Source: Bin55 sp964572845
GTDB taxonomy: Bacteria; Pseudomonadota; Gammaproteobacteria; Pseudomonadales; Azotimanducaceae
Assembly (NCBI GenBank): GCA_964572845.1
Contig: CAZNFX010000006.1
Coordinates: forward strand, 124,001 to 188,000
Length of the DNA stretch: 64,000 nt
Reading direction: 5' to 3'
Shown: positions 26,608 to 35,855 of the stretch, one piece after another
How the letters are laid out: every line of letters begins with the position of its first letter
Numbering within the stretch: position 1 is the stretch's first letter
The notes under the pieces: generated by a model
The model's input: the letters and a program-made list of their open reading frames with translations, nothing else
Databases searched by the model: none
Told to the model about the DNA's origin: nothing
Translations under genes and position numbers: made by a program

Positions 26608-29187
26608 TCAGGTGTGACGATCTTCGTGCACTATGGTTTCCAAGAGTTCATAGAGCAATTCGTGAGCGGCTCGCGGCGAAAGCTCGTCCAAGTCCGTTTG
26701 GCGTAATCTCTCAATTGCCGGGTGATCGTAGTCTTCGTGCTCTAGGTGCTCTTCAAACAAGTCGATGTAGTTGCTTTCTCCGCTCTTGATCGCCAATTGT
26801 TCTAGCTTGTGGAGCTGGTTGCGTGCATGCTGCAGGACGCGGCCTGGAATACCTGCCAGTCGTGCAACGTGAATGCCATAGCTTTGTGATGCGGGACCGT
26901 CCTCGACGGAGTGAAGGAAGACCACTTTGCGATTGTGCTCCACGGCGTTCAAGTGAACGTTGTGGACAGTCTCGAGCTTTTGTGCCAAGGCGGTGAGCTC
27001 GAAGTAGTGGGTAGAAAACAGTGTGAAGGCGCGGACGGTCTGAGCCATGGAGTGAGCTATAGCCAACGCTAGAGCCAGTCCATCATAGGTGCTCGTTCCT
27101 CTTCCTATTTCATCGAGGAGTACCAAGCTGGACGAGGTGGCATTGTGCAATATGTTGGCTGTTTCAGTCATTTCCACCATGAAAGTAGATTGGCCGCCGG
27201 AAAGATCGTCAGATGCACCAATGCGTGTGAAAATCCCGTCGATTGGACCAATGACAGCACGCTTTGCCGGCACAAAGCTCCCGGCGTACGCGAGGATCAC
27301 AATTAACGCGGTCTGACGCATGTATGTGGACTTACCACCCATGTTGGGTCCCGTGACCACGAGCATTCGTCTGAACTCGTGCATGTCAATTGAGTTGGGT
27401 ACAAAGTCCAATCCAGGTCCAGCGCTTAGAACAGGATGCTTACCGTCCTCAATGGAGAGTGATGAGGAGTCCGTGAATTCCGGCCGAATGTATCCGTGCT
27501 CGCGAGCCGCTTCAGCAAATCCGTTCAAGACATCGATTCTGGCCAGGGCGTCGGCGGCTTGGCGCAACTGCTTTGCCGACTCGCCTATCGTCGCCACAAG
27601 ATCTGCATAGAGTCTCTTTTCTCGTTCAAGAGCATCCGATTCGCTGCGAAGGTACTTTTCTTCAAATTCCCATAGTTCCTGCGTAACGAATCGTTCAGTG
27701 TTTTTCAGCGTTTGCCTCCGAACGTAGTCGTCGGGCACTTCAGACGACTGTGCTCGTGTCAGTTCAATGTAATAGCCATGGACTCGATTGTGTCCCACAC
27801 GCAGGGTTGGGACGCCTGTCCGGTCTCGTTCACGCTGTTCGAGATCTTGAAGGTAATTTGATGCCTCCGATCGAACGGCACGAAGTTCGTCCAGTGCAGC
27901 ATCAAATCCTTGCGCAATCATCCCGCCCTCGCGAGAGGTGGCGGGCGGCTCGTCCACGATCGCTCTTTCGATGAGGTTGCGGACTTTGTTCAATCCGGAG
28001 TGTTGGGCCAGTGCTTCGATTTCGTTAGGCAGGTCGAGCTTCTCGATCAATTCCAGGACTTGGGAGTGGCACTGAATAGCCACCTTCGTTCGTACGAGAT
28101 CACGAGGTGTAGCGGTGCCCATGGCGATTCGTGTGACGATTCTCTGCAGGTCACCCACGGGTCGCAGTGTCTTCGCTAGGGAGTCGGACATTCTCTGCTC
28201 GAGCAGCCCCTCAACTACCTCGTGTCGGGCACGGACAATCTCTATATCGCGACAGGGTTCGTTGAGCCAATGGCGAACGAGCCTGGACCCCATCGGTGTC
28301 GCCGTGAAGTCAACCACGTCAAACAAAGTACCGTGCTGGTCCGAACTTTGGATTCTTCGATCGATTTCCAAATTGCGACGTGTCTGTGCATCCATATGCA
28401 GGATCGAACTATCGGAGTGAAGTCGAATTGCCTCGATGAAATCCAGCGGCTGTCTACAAGCTTCCTGGGCATACGTAAGAGCTGCGGCTGCTGCCCCAAC
28501 CACAAGATCGAGCTTCGCGATGCCGAAACCTGTTAGATCCTTGGTGCCGAAATGATTGGCGAGCATGCTCGTACCCAACGCGCTGTCGAACCGCAAGGGA
28601 TCAAGTTGTCGGGGTGTTGCGTTATCCCATTTCTCCTTGGCACCCTCCGGAACCAGCACTTCTGTTGGTCTAACGGAGTCGACCAATGTCGAAAGCTCAG
28701 TCCGCGACCGGGTTGCGGCGACTGAAAACAGTCCAGTGGACAAATTGATCCAGGCGACTCCCGCATAGTGGTGTTTTGCTGCGTATGTGTTAATGGCCAT
28801 GAGAACACTTTCGTGAGTTGCATCAAGCAACGACTCTTCGGTTAGTGTTCCTGGAGTGACGATTCGCTGCACCCGGCGTTCTACCGGACCTCTAGTGGCG
28901 TTGGGATCTCCCACTTGTTCGCAGATGACTGCTGATCTGCCCATCGCAACCAATCTGCTTAGGTAGTTGTCGACGGCGTGAAACGGAACGCCGCACATGG
29001 GAATGGGAGTGCCGCGGTTTTTGCCTCGCGAGGTCAATGTGATTTCCAGCAGATCCGCTGCGACTACTGCATCTTCAAAGAACAGTTCATAGAAATCACC
29101 CATGCGATAGAAGAGGAGGTCGTTTGGATAGTCCGCCTTAATGGACAAGTACTGACGAATCATGGGCGGATGTGAAGTTTCGTTCAT
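26608..29187 (-). CDS. mutS: DNA mismatch repair protein MutS
   Basis: MutS recognises mispairs and small loops and recruits MutL. The 859 aa (E. coli 853) include the mismatch-binding FYRMGDFYELFFEDA (Phe-x-Glu) at about residues 27-41, the Walker A TGPNMGGKSTYMRQ at about 609-622 and Walker B/ABC signature LVLLDEIGRGTSTYDGLALA. The C-terminus resembles the family's dimerisation region. It is transcribed away from recA; the shared 249-bp gap carries the recA control region. cinA, which in Pseudomonas lies between mutS and recA, is not here. Confidence 0.98.
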   Translation of the reverse strand: MNETSHPPMIRQYLSIKADYPNDLLFYRMGDFYELFFEDAVVAADLLEITLTSRGKNRGTPIPMCGVPFHAVDNYLSRLVAMGRSAVICEQVGDPNATRGPVERRVQRIVTPGTLTEESLLDATHESVLMAINTYAAKHHYAGVAWINLSTGLFSVAATRSRTELSTLVDSVRPTEVLVPEGAKEKWDNATPRQLDPLRFDSALGTSMLANHFGTKDLTGFGIAKLDLVVGAAAAALTYAQEACRQPLDFIEAIRLHSDSSILHMDAQTRRNLEIDRRIQSSDQHGTLFDVVDFTATPMGSRLVRHWLNEPCRDIEIVRARHEVVEGLLEQRMSDSLAKTLRPVGDLQRIVTRIAMGTATPRDLVRTKVAIQCHSQVLELIEKLDLPNEIEALAQHSGLNKVRNLIERAIVDEPPATSREGGMIAQGFDAALDELRAVRSEASNYLQDLEQRERDRTGVPTLRVGHNRVHGYYIELTRAQSSEVPDDYVRRQTLKNTERFVTQELWEFEEKYLRSESDALEREKRLYADLVATIGESAKQLRQAADALARIDVLNGFAEAAREHGYIRPEFTDSSSLSIEDGKHPVLSAGPGLDFVPNSIDMHEFRRMLVVTGPNMGGKSTYMRQTALIVILAYAGSFVPAKRAVIGPIDGIFTRIGASDDLSGGQSTFMVEMTETANILHNATSSSLVLLDEIGRGTSTYDGLALALAIAHSMAQTVRAFTLFSTHYFELTALAQKLETVHNVHLNAVEHNRKVVFLHSVEDGPASQSYGIHVARLAGIPGRVLQHARNQLHKLEQLAIKSGESNYIDLFEEHLEHEDYDHPAIERLRQTDLDELSPRAAHELLYELLETIVHEDRHT

Positions 29188-29287
29188 AGCGAACGGTGGA
29201 TAGTTCCCTGTGCTGTTCTCATTCGCGGATGGACTATGCGAATTGCTCTCAAGTTTAGCGATTGCGCAACCTGCCTGCTGGAGAGCC

Positions 29288-29303
29288 GCTGTGGGAACAC
29301 AGC
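29288..29303. repeat. Short GNRA-loop hairpin between mutS and recA
   Basis: GCTGTG (29288-29293) and CACAGC (29298-29303) pair around a GGAA tetraloop. It lies in the leader of the divergent mutS/recA pair. A role is not evident. Confidence 0.35.
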
Positions 29304-29378
29304 AGTGCAGCTGTACCTGCGTTTTGTTAGATGCATGTCAGGTTAGGCTCATTCTCGCAATTTCCTAGGCAAAAACTC

Positions 29379-29408
29379 TTGCATTTTGTACTGATTTTAT
29401 ATACAGTA
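29379..29408 (+). promoter_or_regulatory. recA promoter with LexA (SOS) box
   Basis: TACTGATTTTATATACAGTA at 29389-29408 differs from the E. coli LexA consensus only in the central AT stretch and keeps the CTG...CAG half-sites. It overlaps a plausible promoter: -35 TTGCAT (29379-29384), 17-bp spacer, -10 TACAGT (29402-29407). An AAAAGGAG ribosome-binding site at 29420-29427 precedes the ATG at 29437. LexA should repress recA here until DNA damage. Confidence 0.85.
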
Positions 29409-29436
29409 ATGTCGCGCATGAAAAGGAGTAGTTAGT

Positions 29437-30483
29437 ATGTCAAAAGAAAACCGAGATAGAGCTCTCAAGGTCGCGTTAACGCAAATCGAAAAGCAATTCG
29501 GCAAGGGTTCGATGATGCGTCTTGGCGATCATGAGCAGCTAGCTGTGCCTGTTATTTCAACAGGCTCGTTGACACTCGACATTGCGTTGGGAGTTGGTGG
29601 ACTGCCACGTGGTCGAGTTGTAGAAATCTATGGTCCAGAGTCATCTGGAAAGACATCGCTCACCCTGCATGTAATCGCGCAAGCGCAACGACAAGGTGGA
29701 ACCTGTGCATTCATTGATGCCGAGCATGCTATGGATCCGGAATATGCGAAAACCTTGGGTGTCAACACAGACGACTTGCTGGTTTCGCAGCCCGATACTG
29801 GCGAGCAAGCATTGGAAATCTGCGATATGGTGGTCCGATCCGGTGCTGTCGATGTTGTTGTGATTGACTCTGTGGCTGCTTTGACGCCAAAAGCCGAAAT
29901 CGAAGGCGAAATGGGAGACTCCCATGTTGGTCTGCAGGCAAGACTGATGAGTCAAGCGCTTCGCAAGATGACATCGAGCATCAAGAACTCGAACACGTTG
30001 GTGATCTTCATCAATCAGATTCGACTCAAGATCGGCGTGATGTTCGGTTCTCCCGAGACGACTACCGGTGGCAATGCACTAAAGTTCTATTCTTCCGTTC
30101 GTTTGGACATCCGGCGCATCGGTGCAATCAAGGACTCTGACGAAGTAGTAGGCAATCAGACTCGCGTGCGAGTGCAGAAGAACAAGGTAGCACCTCCATT
30201 CAAGCAAGCTGAGTTCCAGATCATGTACGCGACGGGCATCAACCGCATGGGCGAAGTCCTGGACTTGGGTGTCGATCAGGGATTGATTGATAAGTCTGGG
30301 TCTTGGTATTCGATCAAGGACGAACGAATCGGTCAGGGACGTCGCCAAGCCGAAGCGTGGCTGCTGGAAAATGTCGACGCTGCCACACAACTCGAGCAAT
30401 CGATTAGGGCCTCTTTGCTCGCCAAGACTTCTTCGGAAAGCGACGAGCAGATTGCGGATGGAAGCGCAGTTGTCGATGGCTAG
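29437..30483 (+). CDS. recA: Recombinase A
   Basis: RecA drives homologous recombination and triggers LexA self-cleavage. The 348 aa carry Walker A GPESSGKT at residues 66-73, Walker B VDVVVIDSVAAL, the L2 loop segment INQIRLKIGVMFGSPETTTGGNALKFY and a short acidic tail. The start ATG has a strong AAAAGGAG upstream, and an SOS box overlaps the promoter. recX follows after 12 bp, the classical pair. Confidence 0.99.
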   Translation: MSKENRDRALKVALTQIEKQFGKGSMMRLGDHEQLAVPVISTGSLTLDIALGVGGLPRGRVVEIYGPESSGKTSLTLHVIAQAQRQGGTCAFIDAEHAMDPEYAKTLGVNTDDLLVSQPDTGEQALEICDMVVRSGAVDVVVIDSVAALTPKAEIEGEMGDSHVGLQARLMSQALRKMTSSIKNSNTLVIFINQIRLKIGVMFGSPETTTGGNALKFYSSVRLDIRRIGAIKDSDEVVGNQTRVRVQKNKVAPPFKQAEFQIMYATGINRMGEVLDLGVDQGLIDKSGSWYSIKDERIGQGRRQAEAWLLENVDAATQLEQSIRASLLAKTSSESDEQIADGSAVVDG

Positions 30484-30495
30484 CTTTCGGCCCAT

Positions 30496-30969
30496 GTGCT
30501 AGAACCAATGGCGGACTCGGATCGGGTCCAAGCGTACGAAGTCGCCGTGCGTCTGTTGGCACGACGGGAACACTCGCGTTTCGAACTTCGAGACAAGCTC
30601 ATCAGTCGTGGATATAGCCACGACACGGTCGAGCAGGTTCTCGATAAGCTTATAGAGCAAGACTATCTGTCAGATGCCCGTTACGTGGAAGTGTGCGTAC
30701 GGGTGCGTTTGCGAAAGAACGACGGTCCTCTCAGGATTCGAGCGTACCTGCAGTCTCACGGCATCGACCGCGCATTGATTGAAGAACACCTTTCTGATGA
30801 CGACGAATTCTGGTTGCCGCGAGCCCATGCTTGCGACCGGAAGTGTCGTGCGAGACACGGATTTTCGTCAGTGGATGTTGGAAAACAAGACGCCAAGGAG
30901 ATACGAGCTAGGTTCCTGACGAATCGAGGCTTTCCTGCACATCTAATCGCGCGTGTGCTGGATTCGTAA
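30496..30969 (+). CDS. recX: Regulatory protein RecX
   Basis: RecX binds and caps RecA filaments to restrain their activity. The 157-aa product is almost entirely helical and shows the RecX repeat pattern: ALRLL-like AVRLLARREHSRFELRDKL, VLDKLIEQDYLSDARYVE and the C-terminal RFLTNRGFPAHLIARVL. Start is GTG 30496, or ATG 30508 four codons later. It is adjacent to recA in the same direction and should share the SOS-controlled transcript. Confidence 0.9.
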   Translation: MLEPMADSDRVQAYEVAVRLLARREHSRFELRDKLISRGYSHDTVEQVLDKLIEQDYLSDARYVEVCVRVRLRKNDGPLRIRAYLQSHGIDRALIEEHLSDDDEFWLPRAHACDRKCRARHGFSSVDVGKQDAKEIRARFLTNRGFPAHLIARVLDS

Positions 30970-30999
30970 ATCGTCAAGAACGATGAACGCGAGATTCTG

Positions 31000-31028
31000 T
31001 CGAATGCGAACAAGGCGATTTCTATAAT
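31000..31028 (+). promoter_or_regulatory. Probable alaS promoter
   Basis: A perfect TATAAT at 31023-31028 lies 35 bp before the alaS ATG. The -35 at 17-bp spacing (TCGAAT, 31000-31005) is weak. It would give alaS a promoter independent of the SOS-controlled recA-recX transcript. Confidence 0.5.
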
Positions 31029-31063
31029 TCGGAGCTATTTTGCCCTTCCAGCGAACGCACCCC

Positions 31064-33694
31064 ATGCGTACAAACGAATTGCGGCGCGCGTATCTCGAGT
31101 ACTTTCGAGACCTTGATCACAAGGTATATCCTTCTGCGCCACTTGTCCCTGGCAACGATCCAAGCTTGCTGTTTACTGTTGCGGGCATGGTGCAGTTCAA
31201 GGAAGCGTTAATTGGTGCATCGACACCGGAAGTACCGCGCGCGGCTTCATGTCAGCTTTGCATGAGAGCTGGCGGCAAGCACAACGACTTGGACAATGTT
31301 GGCTACACCGCACGGCACCATACGTTGTTCGAAATGCTCGGCAACTTCAGCTTCGGAGACTACTTCAAGGAACAGGCTATTGACTGGGCCTGGGACTTCG
31401 TCGTGAATGTGCTTGCGCTGGACTCCGACCGAATTTGGATTACCACGCACACAACGGACGACGAGGCTAGAGACATCTGGATTCGCAAGATCGGCATACC
31501 TCCAGAACGAGTCGTTCCCCACGAAGACAACTTTTGGGAGATGGGCAACACGGGACCTTGCGGCCCAAACACAGAGATTTTCTATGACCAAGGCCCTGCG
31601 ATAGACGGTGGGCCACCAGGATCGCCCAATGAAGACGGCGATCGTTTTCTGGAATTCTGGAATTTGGTATTTCCGCAATTTGATCGTCAACCTGACAACG
31701 AACTGGCTCCTCTTGCCGCTCCCGGCGTGGACACCGGACTGGGACTCGAGCGAACCGCGGCGTTGATGCAGGGCGTATCAAGCAGCTATGGGATCGACGA
31801 ATTCCAATTGCTGGTGCATGCGATTTCGCAAGTCGCTCAGATTCAGGATATAGACGAAGCATTGGCCACACCGTCTGTGCGAGTGATTGCCGATCACATT
31901 CGGTCGTGTGCGTTCTTGATTTCAGACGGAGTGTTGCCGACCAACGAAGGTCGGGGCTATGTGTTGAGAAGAGTGGTCCGCCGAGCGTTGCGTCACGGTC
32001 ACAGACTCGGAATCGAGGATGCGTTCTTCCATAGATTAATGCGTCCACTCGTGGAAGCGATGGGAGAGGCTTATCCAAGCCTGAGTGCGAATGAGATTCG
32101 TGTCGAAGAAGTGCTCCTGCAGGAAGAAGAAAAGTTCGCCGACACTCTGCGTTATGGAATGACCCTACTCAACAAGGAAATCGAGGAGTTGACGAAGCCC
32201 CTGCTAGGTGGCGATGTTGTCTTCAAGCTATACGATACCTATGGGTTTCCTGTCGATCTTACCCAAGATATTGCTCGAGAGCGAGGACTCTCAGTCGATG
32301 TTCCGGGGTTCGAGGCGTTGATGGATCAACAACGTGAGCGCGCTCGCAATTCGGCGCAATTTGAAGCTCAATATGGCGAAGTCCTGAGATTCGATTCCGA
32401 GGTTGAGTTTGAAGGCTATAGAAGTCTCGAAGGACGAGCAGTAGTTGTCGAATTGCTTAAGGTTTCGGACGAGGAAACCGCCTCAGCGGATGCGCTTGGG
32501 GACGGCGAAATTGGATTGATCGCTTTGGACCGAACGGGATTTTATGGAGAAGCTGGTGGACAAGTGGGCGATACCGGTGTTATCCAATCAGACTCGGGCT
32601 TGTTTGAAGTTGAGGATACGCAAAGGTCCGATCGTCAATTTCTACATCGCGGAAGGGTCAGTGAGGGCCGCATCCAGAGAGGCGATGCAGTTCAAACCAG
32701 TGTGAATGCCATTCGACGTCAAGACATAGCGCGGAATCACACAGGCACCCATCTCCTTCACGCTGCCCTTAGGCGAGTTTTGGGTACCCACGTAACTCAA
32801 CGGGGATCGCTCGTGGCTCCGGACCGACTGCGGTTCGACTTCTCGCATGATCGCCCCCTCACACCCGATCAAATTGAGGCGATTGAGGATTCGGTCAATG
32901 AGCAAATCGCCTTGAACACTCCAGTAGTCACTGATGTCGTTCCGTACGACGATGCTGTAGGTATGGGGGCGATTGCATTGTTCGGTGAAAAGTACGGCGA
33001 GATCGTACGCGTTCTGAACGTTGGGGATGGCTATTCAATTGAGTTTTGCGGTGGAACGCACGTCGCATCTACAGGTGAAATCGGTCAGCTTCGCATCTTC
33101 TCCCAATCTGGAATTGCATCTGGAGTTCGCCGAGTTGAAGCTGTGACAGGTCGCGGCGCCCAGATGCAAACACGACGCGATGATCGCGCTCTACGAGATC
33201 TTTCCGACTTGCTTAAAACGAACAAGACTGAACTGGTCGATCGGGTTGCATCGTTGATTGATGAACGGCTCTCTTTGGTGCGCAGCCTGGAAGAATCCAA
33301 GCAAGAGGGCATTCTCGGGTTGGGCAAGTCTCTTATTACCAACTCGTTAAGCATTGCCGACATTCAAGTGGTAGCCGAGAGAATTGAAGGTGACCAACAG
33401 TCGCTCATGTCTGTGTATGACGATTTACGATCACGATTGACCAACTATGTCATTGTTCTGGCTGTCGTATCTGACGGAAAGATTCACTGTGTAAGCGGAG
33501 TATCAAAGAATCTCACGCAAGACATGAAAGCTGGAGATCTGGTCCAATTCGTCGGCGAGCAGATTGGTGCAAGGGGTGGCGGCAAACCCGAAATGGCGAG
33601 GGCCGGTGGCGGGACCAACGTTGAAGTGCTGCCTCAAGCTCTGAAATCCGTAGCGGATTGGGTGCGAGAACGTCTACCCTCGCAATCGAAGTGA
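31064..33694 (+). CDS. alaS: Alanyl-tRNA synthetase
   Basis: This enzyme charges tRNA(Ala) and hydrolyses mischarged Ser/Gly. From ATG 31064 it is 876 aa, the same as E. coli. The class II aminoacylation core begins ELRRAYLEYFRDLDHK with PLVPGNDPSLLFTVAGMVQFK. The editing domain shows NHTGTHLLHAALR and CGGTHV (zinc/editing His and Cys). The C-terminal GARGGGKPEMARAGG glycine-rich segment is typical. A TTG eight codons earlier (31040) also opens the frame, but family starts match the ATG. It overlaps lysC by 4 bp. Confidence 0.97.
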   Translation: MRTNELRRAYLEYFRDLDHKVYPSAPLVPGNDPSLLFTVAGMVQFKEALIGASTPEVPRAASCQLCMRAGGKHNDLDNVGYTARHHTLFEMLGNFSFGDYFKEQAIDWAWDFVVNVLALDSDRIWITTHTTDDEARDIWIRKIGIPPERVVPHEDNFWEMGNTGPCGPNTEIFYDQGPAIDGGPPGSPNEDGDRFLEFWNLVFPQFDRQPDNELAPLAAPGVDTGLGLERTAALMQGVSSSYGIDEFQLLVHAISQVAQIQDIDEALATPSVRVIADHIRSCAFLISDGVLPTNEGRGYVLRRVVRRALRHGHRLGIEDAFFHRLMRPLVEAMGEAYPSLSANEIRVEEVLLQEEEKFADTLRYGMTLLNKEIEELTKPLLGGDVVFKLYDTYGFPVDLTQDIARERGLSVDVPGFEALMDQQRERARNSAQFEAQYGEVLRFDSEVEFEGYRSLEGRAVVVELLKVSDEETASADALGDGEIGLIALDRTGFYGEAGGQVGDTGVIQSDSGLFEVEDTQRSDRQFLHRGRVSEGRIQRGDAVQTSVNAIRRQDIARNHTGTHLLHAALRRVLGTHVTQRGSLVAPDRLRFDFSHDRPLTPDQIEAIEDSVNEQIALNTPVVTDVVPYDDAVGMGAIALFGEKYGEIVRVLNVGDGYSIEFCGGTHVASTGEIGQLRIFSQSGIASGVRRVEAVTGRGAQMQTRRDDRALRDLSDLLKTNKTELVDRVASLIDERLSLVRSLEESKQEGILGLGKSLITNSLSIADIQVVAERIEGDQQSLMSVYDDLRSRLTNYVIVLAVVSDGKIHCVSGVSKNLTQDMKAGDLVQFVGEQIGARGGGKPEMARAGGGTNVEVLPQALKSVADWVRERLPSQSK

Positions 33695-34956
33695 GTCTAG
33701 TCGTAGCGAAGTTTGGCGGCACGTCAGTTGCCGATCTAGCAAGAGTCGAAGCAGTCGCTGGACACGTCGCCGCCTGCCGGTCAGAGGGCAACAAGGTAGT
33801 CGTAGTCGTTTCTGCAATGGCTGGCGAGACTGATCGGCTAGTTGCTCTTGGCAAGGGAGTGGGTGATCGTTCAGATCCGAGAGAGATGGACGTGCTCTTG
33901 TCGTCTGGAGAACAGGTCTCCATTGCGTTAGTTGCCATGGCGCTGCAAGAACTGGGCTTCGCTGCACGTTCGTTCCTTGCAAGCCAGATAAAGCTGCACA
34001 CTACGGGACCCCACACCAAGGCCAAGATTTCACGCGTGGAAGTGGCTCACCTTCAAGCATGCGTAGATTCGGATGTGATTCCCGTTGTTGCAGGCTTTCA
34101 GGGAGTGGGAAACGATGGCGACATCACCACTATTGGCAGGGGAGGCTCCGATACGACTGCAGTAGCCATAGCAGCCGCACTCAACGCCGACGAATGCAGG
34201 ATTTACACAGATGTTGATGGCGTGTACACAGCGGATCCTAGAATCGTGGAGCAAGCTCGCAGATTGGACCGCGTGATCTGCGAAGAAATGCTAGAGATGG
34301 CAGCATTGGGAGCCAAGGTGTTGCACACGCGGTGTGTCGAGTACGCGCATCGGTATTCGGTACCTTTGCGCGTCATGTCCAGCTTCAACAGCGGATCAGG
34401 CACTCTAATTGGCGAAGAGGAGGAAGGAGACGAAATGGAACGACCTGTAGTCTCAGCGGTGACTCACGACAGAAACGAGGCAAAGGTAACAGTATTGCGG
34501 GTGCCGGACGAACCCGGTCTCGCATACAAGCTCTTGGGGCCGATAGGCGACGCTGGTATCTCTGTGGACATGATCGTTCAAAACGTCGGAGCAGGGGACC
34601 TGACCGATATGACGTTTACGGTGAAACGGGAAGACTATCAGCAGAGCATGGAGATTCTTCGCGAGAGCATCGACGAATTGTCAGGCGACTTGTCCGCCGA
34701 GCAGATCGAACATATGCGGGTTGTAGGCGACGACTCCATCGCCAAAGTAACGGTAGTTGGAGTAGGGATGAGATCGCATGCGGGTGTTGCAACCACCATG
34801 TTCGAAACGTTGGCTCGCTACAGCATCAACATTCAAATGATTTCTACCTCGGAAATAAAAATTTCGGTGGTCATTCACGAAGATTTCTGTGAATTGGCTG
34901 TACGTGCACTACATTCAGCGTTCGAATTGGACGAACCTAGCCCATTGGCAGGTTGA
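33691..34956 (+). CDS. lysC: Aspartate kinase
   Basis: Aspartate kinase makes beta-aspartyl phosphate, the entry to lysine, threonine, methionine and diaminopimelate. Start is GTG 33691, overlapping the alaS TGA (GTGA); codons before this lie inside alaS. The 421-aa product opens VVAKFGGTSVAD and includes LLSSGEQVS, TTIGRGGSDTTA and YTDVDGVYTADPR. Two ACT domains fill the C-terminal third (VTVLRVPDEPG..., VTVVGVGMRSHAGV...), implying feedback inhibition by end products. The alaS-lysC-csrA order matches Pseudomonas. Confidence 0.96.
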   Translation: MSLVVAKFGGTSVADLARVEAVAGHVAACRSEGNKVVVVVSAMAGETDRLVALGKGVGDRSDPREMDVLLSSGEQVSIALVAMALQELGFAARSFLASQIKLHTTGPHTKAKISRVEVAHLQACVDSDVIPVVAGFQGVGNDGDITTIGRGGSDTTAVAIAAALNADECRIYTDVDGVYTADPRIVEQARRLDRVICEEMLEMAALGAKVLHTRCVEYAHRYSVPLRVMSSFNSGSGTLIGEEEEGDEMERPVVSAVTHDRNEAKVTVLRVPDEPGLAYKLLGPIGDAGISVDMIVQNVGAGDLTDMTFTVKREDYQQSMEILRESIDELSGDLSAEQIEHMRVVGDDSIAKVTVVGVGMRSHAGVATTMFETLARYSINIQMISTSEIKISVVIHEDFCELAVRALHSAFELDEPSPLAG

Positions 34957-34983
34957 GACATCCAGCTCGCTGTGTGATATGAT
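34953..34983 (+). promoter_or_regulatory. Probable csrA promoter
   Basis: TATGAT at 34978-34983 is preceded by TG at 34975-34976, an extended -10 element. A TTGAGA at 34953-34958 gives a rather long 19-bp spacer. The 100-bp lysC-csrA gap leaves room for an independent csrA promoter with a leader of about 70 nt. Confidence 0.45.
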
Positions 34984-35056
34984 TTTTTAGGCTTCTTCAT
35001 GGATTTAGTGAAGATGCCGCACAAAGCGGAGCATCGATCATAACAGGGAGGTTTCA

Positions 35057-35248
35057 GTGCTTATCCTCACGCGGCGTGTGAACGAGACGCTGATAATCGA
35101 CGACAAAATCGAGATTACAGTTCTGCAAGCCCGAGGCAACCAAGTACGAATAGGCATACAAGCGCCGCGCGATGTACTCGTTCACCGAAAGGAAGTCCTG
35201 CAAGAGAGAAAGGCGCATACCGAGGGCGACAAGTCTCAGGTTGATTGA
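35057..35248 (+). CDS. csrA: Carbon storage regulator CsrA/RsmA
   Basis: A 63-aa dimeric RNA-binding protein that represses translation at GGA motifs in target leaders. MLILTRRVNETLIIDDKIEI, the central VRIGIQAPRDVLVHRKEV and the conserved Leu4/Arg6/Arg44-type residues are present. Start is GTG 35057 with a strong AGGGAGG at 35045-35051. That Shine-Dalgarno itself contains GGA, as expected for autoregulated csrA genes. tRNA genes follow, as in the E. coli csrA-serV-argV locus. Confidence 0.97.
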   Translation: MLILTRRVNETLIIDDKIEITVLQARGNQVRIGIQAPRDVLVHRKEVLQERKAHTEGDKSQVD

Positions 35249-35251
35249 ACC

Positions 35252-35299
35252 TTTTCACGAGTAGTCGGTCGCTTAGAATGTGCGTTGCACCTGTGTGCA
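35252..35299 (+). promoter_or_regulatory. Possible tRNA promoter and leader hairpin
   Basis: TAGAAT at 35274-35279 could be a -10 with a weak TTTTCA (35252-35257) 16 bp upstream, giving a start just ahead of the tRNA pair. TTGCAC/GTGCAA (35284-35299) forms a small hairpin directly before the tRNA(Arg) 5' end and may mark precursor processing. Co-transcription with csrA is the alternative. Confidence 0.3.
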
Positions 35300-35304
35300 A
35301 TGAT

Positions 35305-35381
35305 GCGCCTGTGGCCAAACTGGATAAGGCACCAGTCTACGAAACTGGCGATTACAGGTTCGAATCCTGTCAGGCGCGCCA
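35305..35381 (+). tRNA. tRNA-Arg (anticodon ACG)
   Basis: A 77-nt cloverleaf with encoded CCA. The acceptor stem GCGCCTG pairs with CAGGCGC, anticodon stem CCAGT/ACTGG encloses the loop CTACGAA with anticodon ACG (ICG after editing, reading CGU/CGC/CGA), and the T-arm is ACAGGTTCGAATCCTGT. It corresponds to the argV type next to csrA in E. coli, but here it precedes tRNA-Ser. Confidence 0.96.
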
Positions 35382-35403
35382 AAATGCTTAGCATTTCCCC
35401 TTT

Positions 35404-35855
<452 letters not shown>

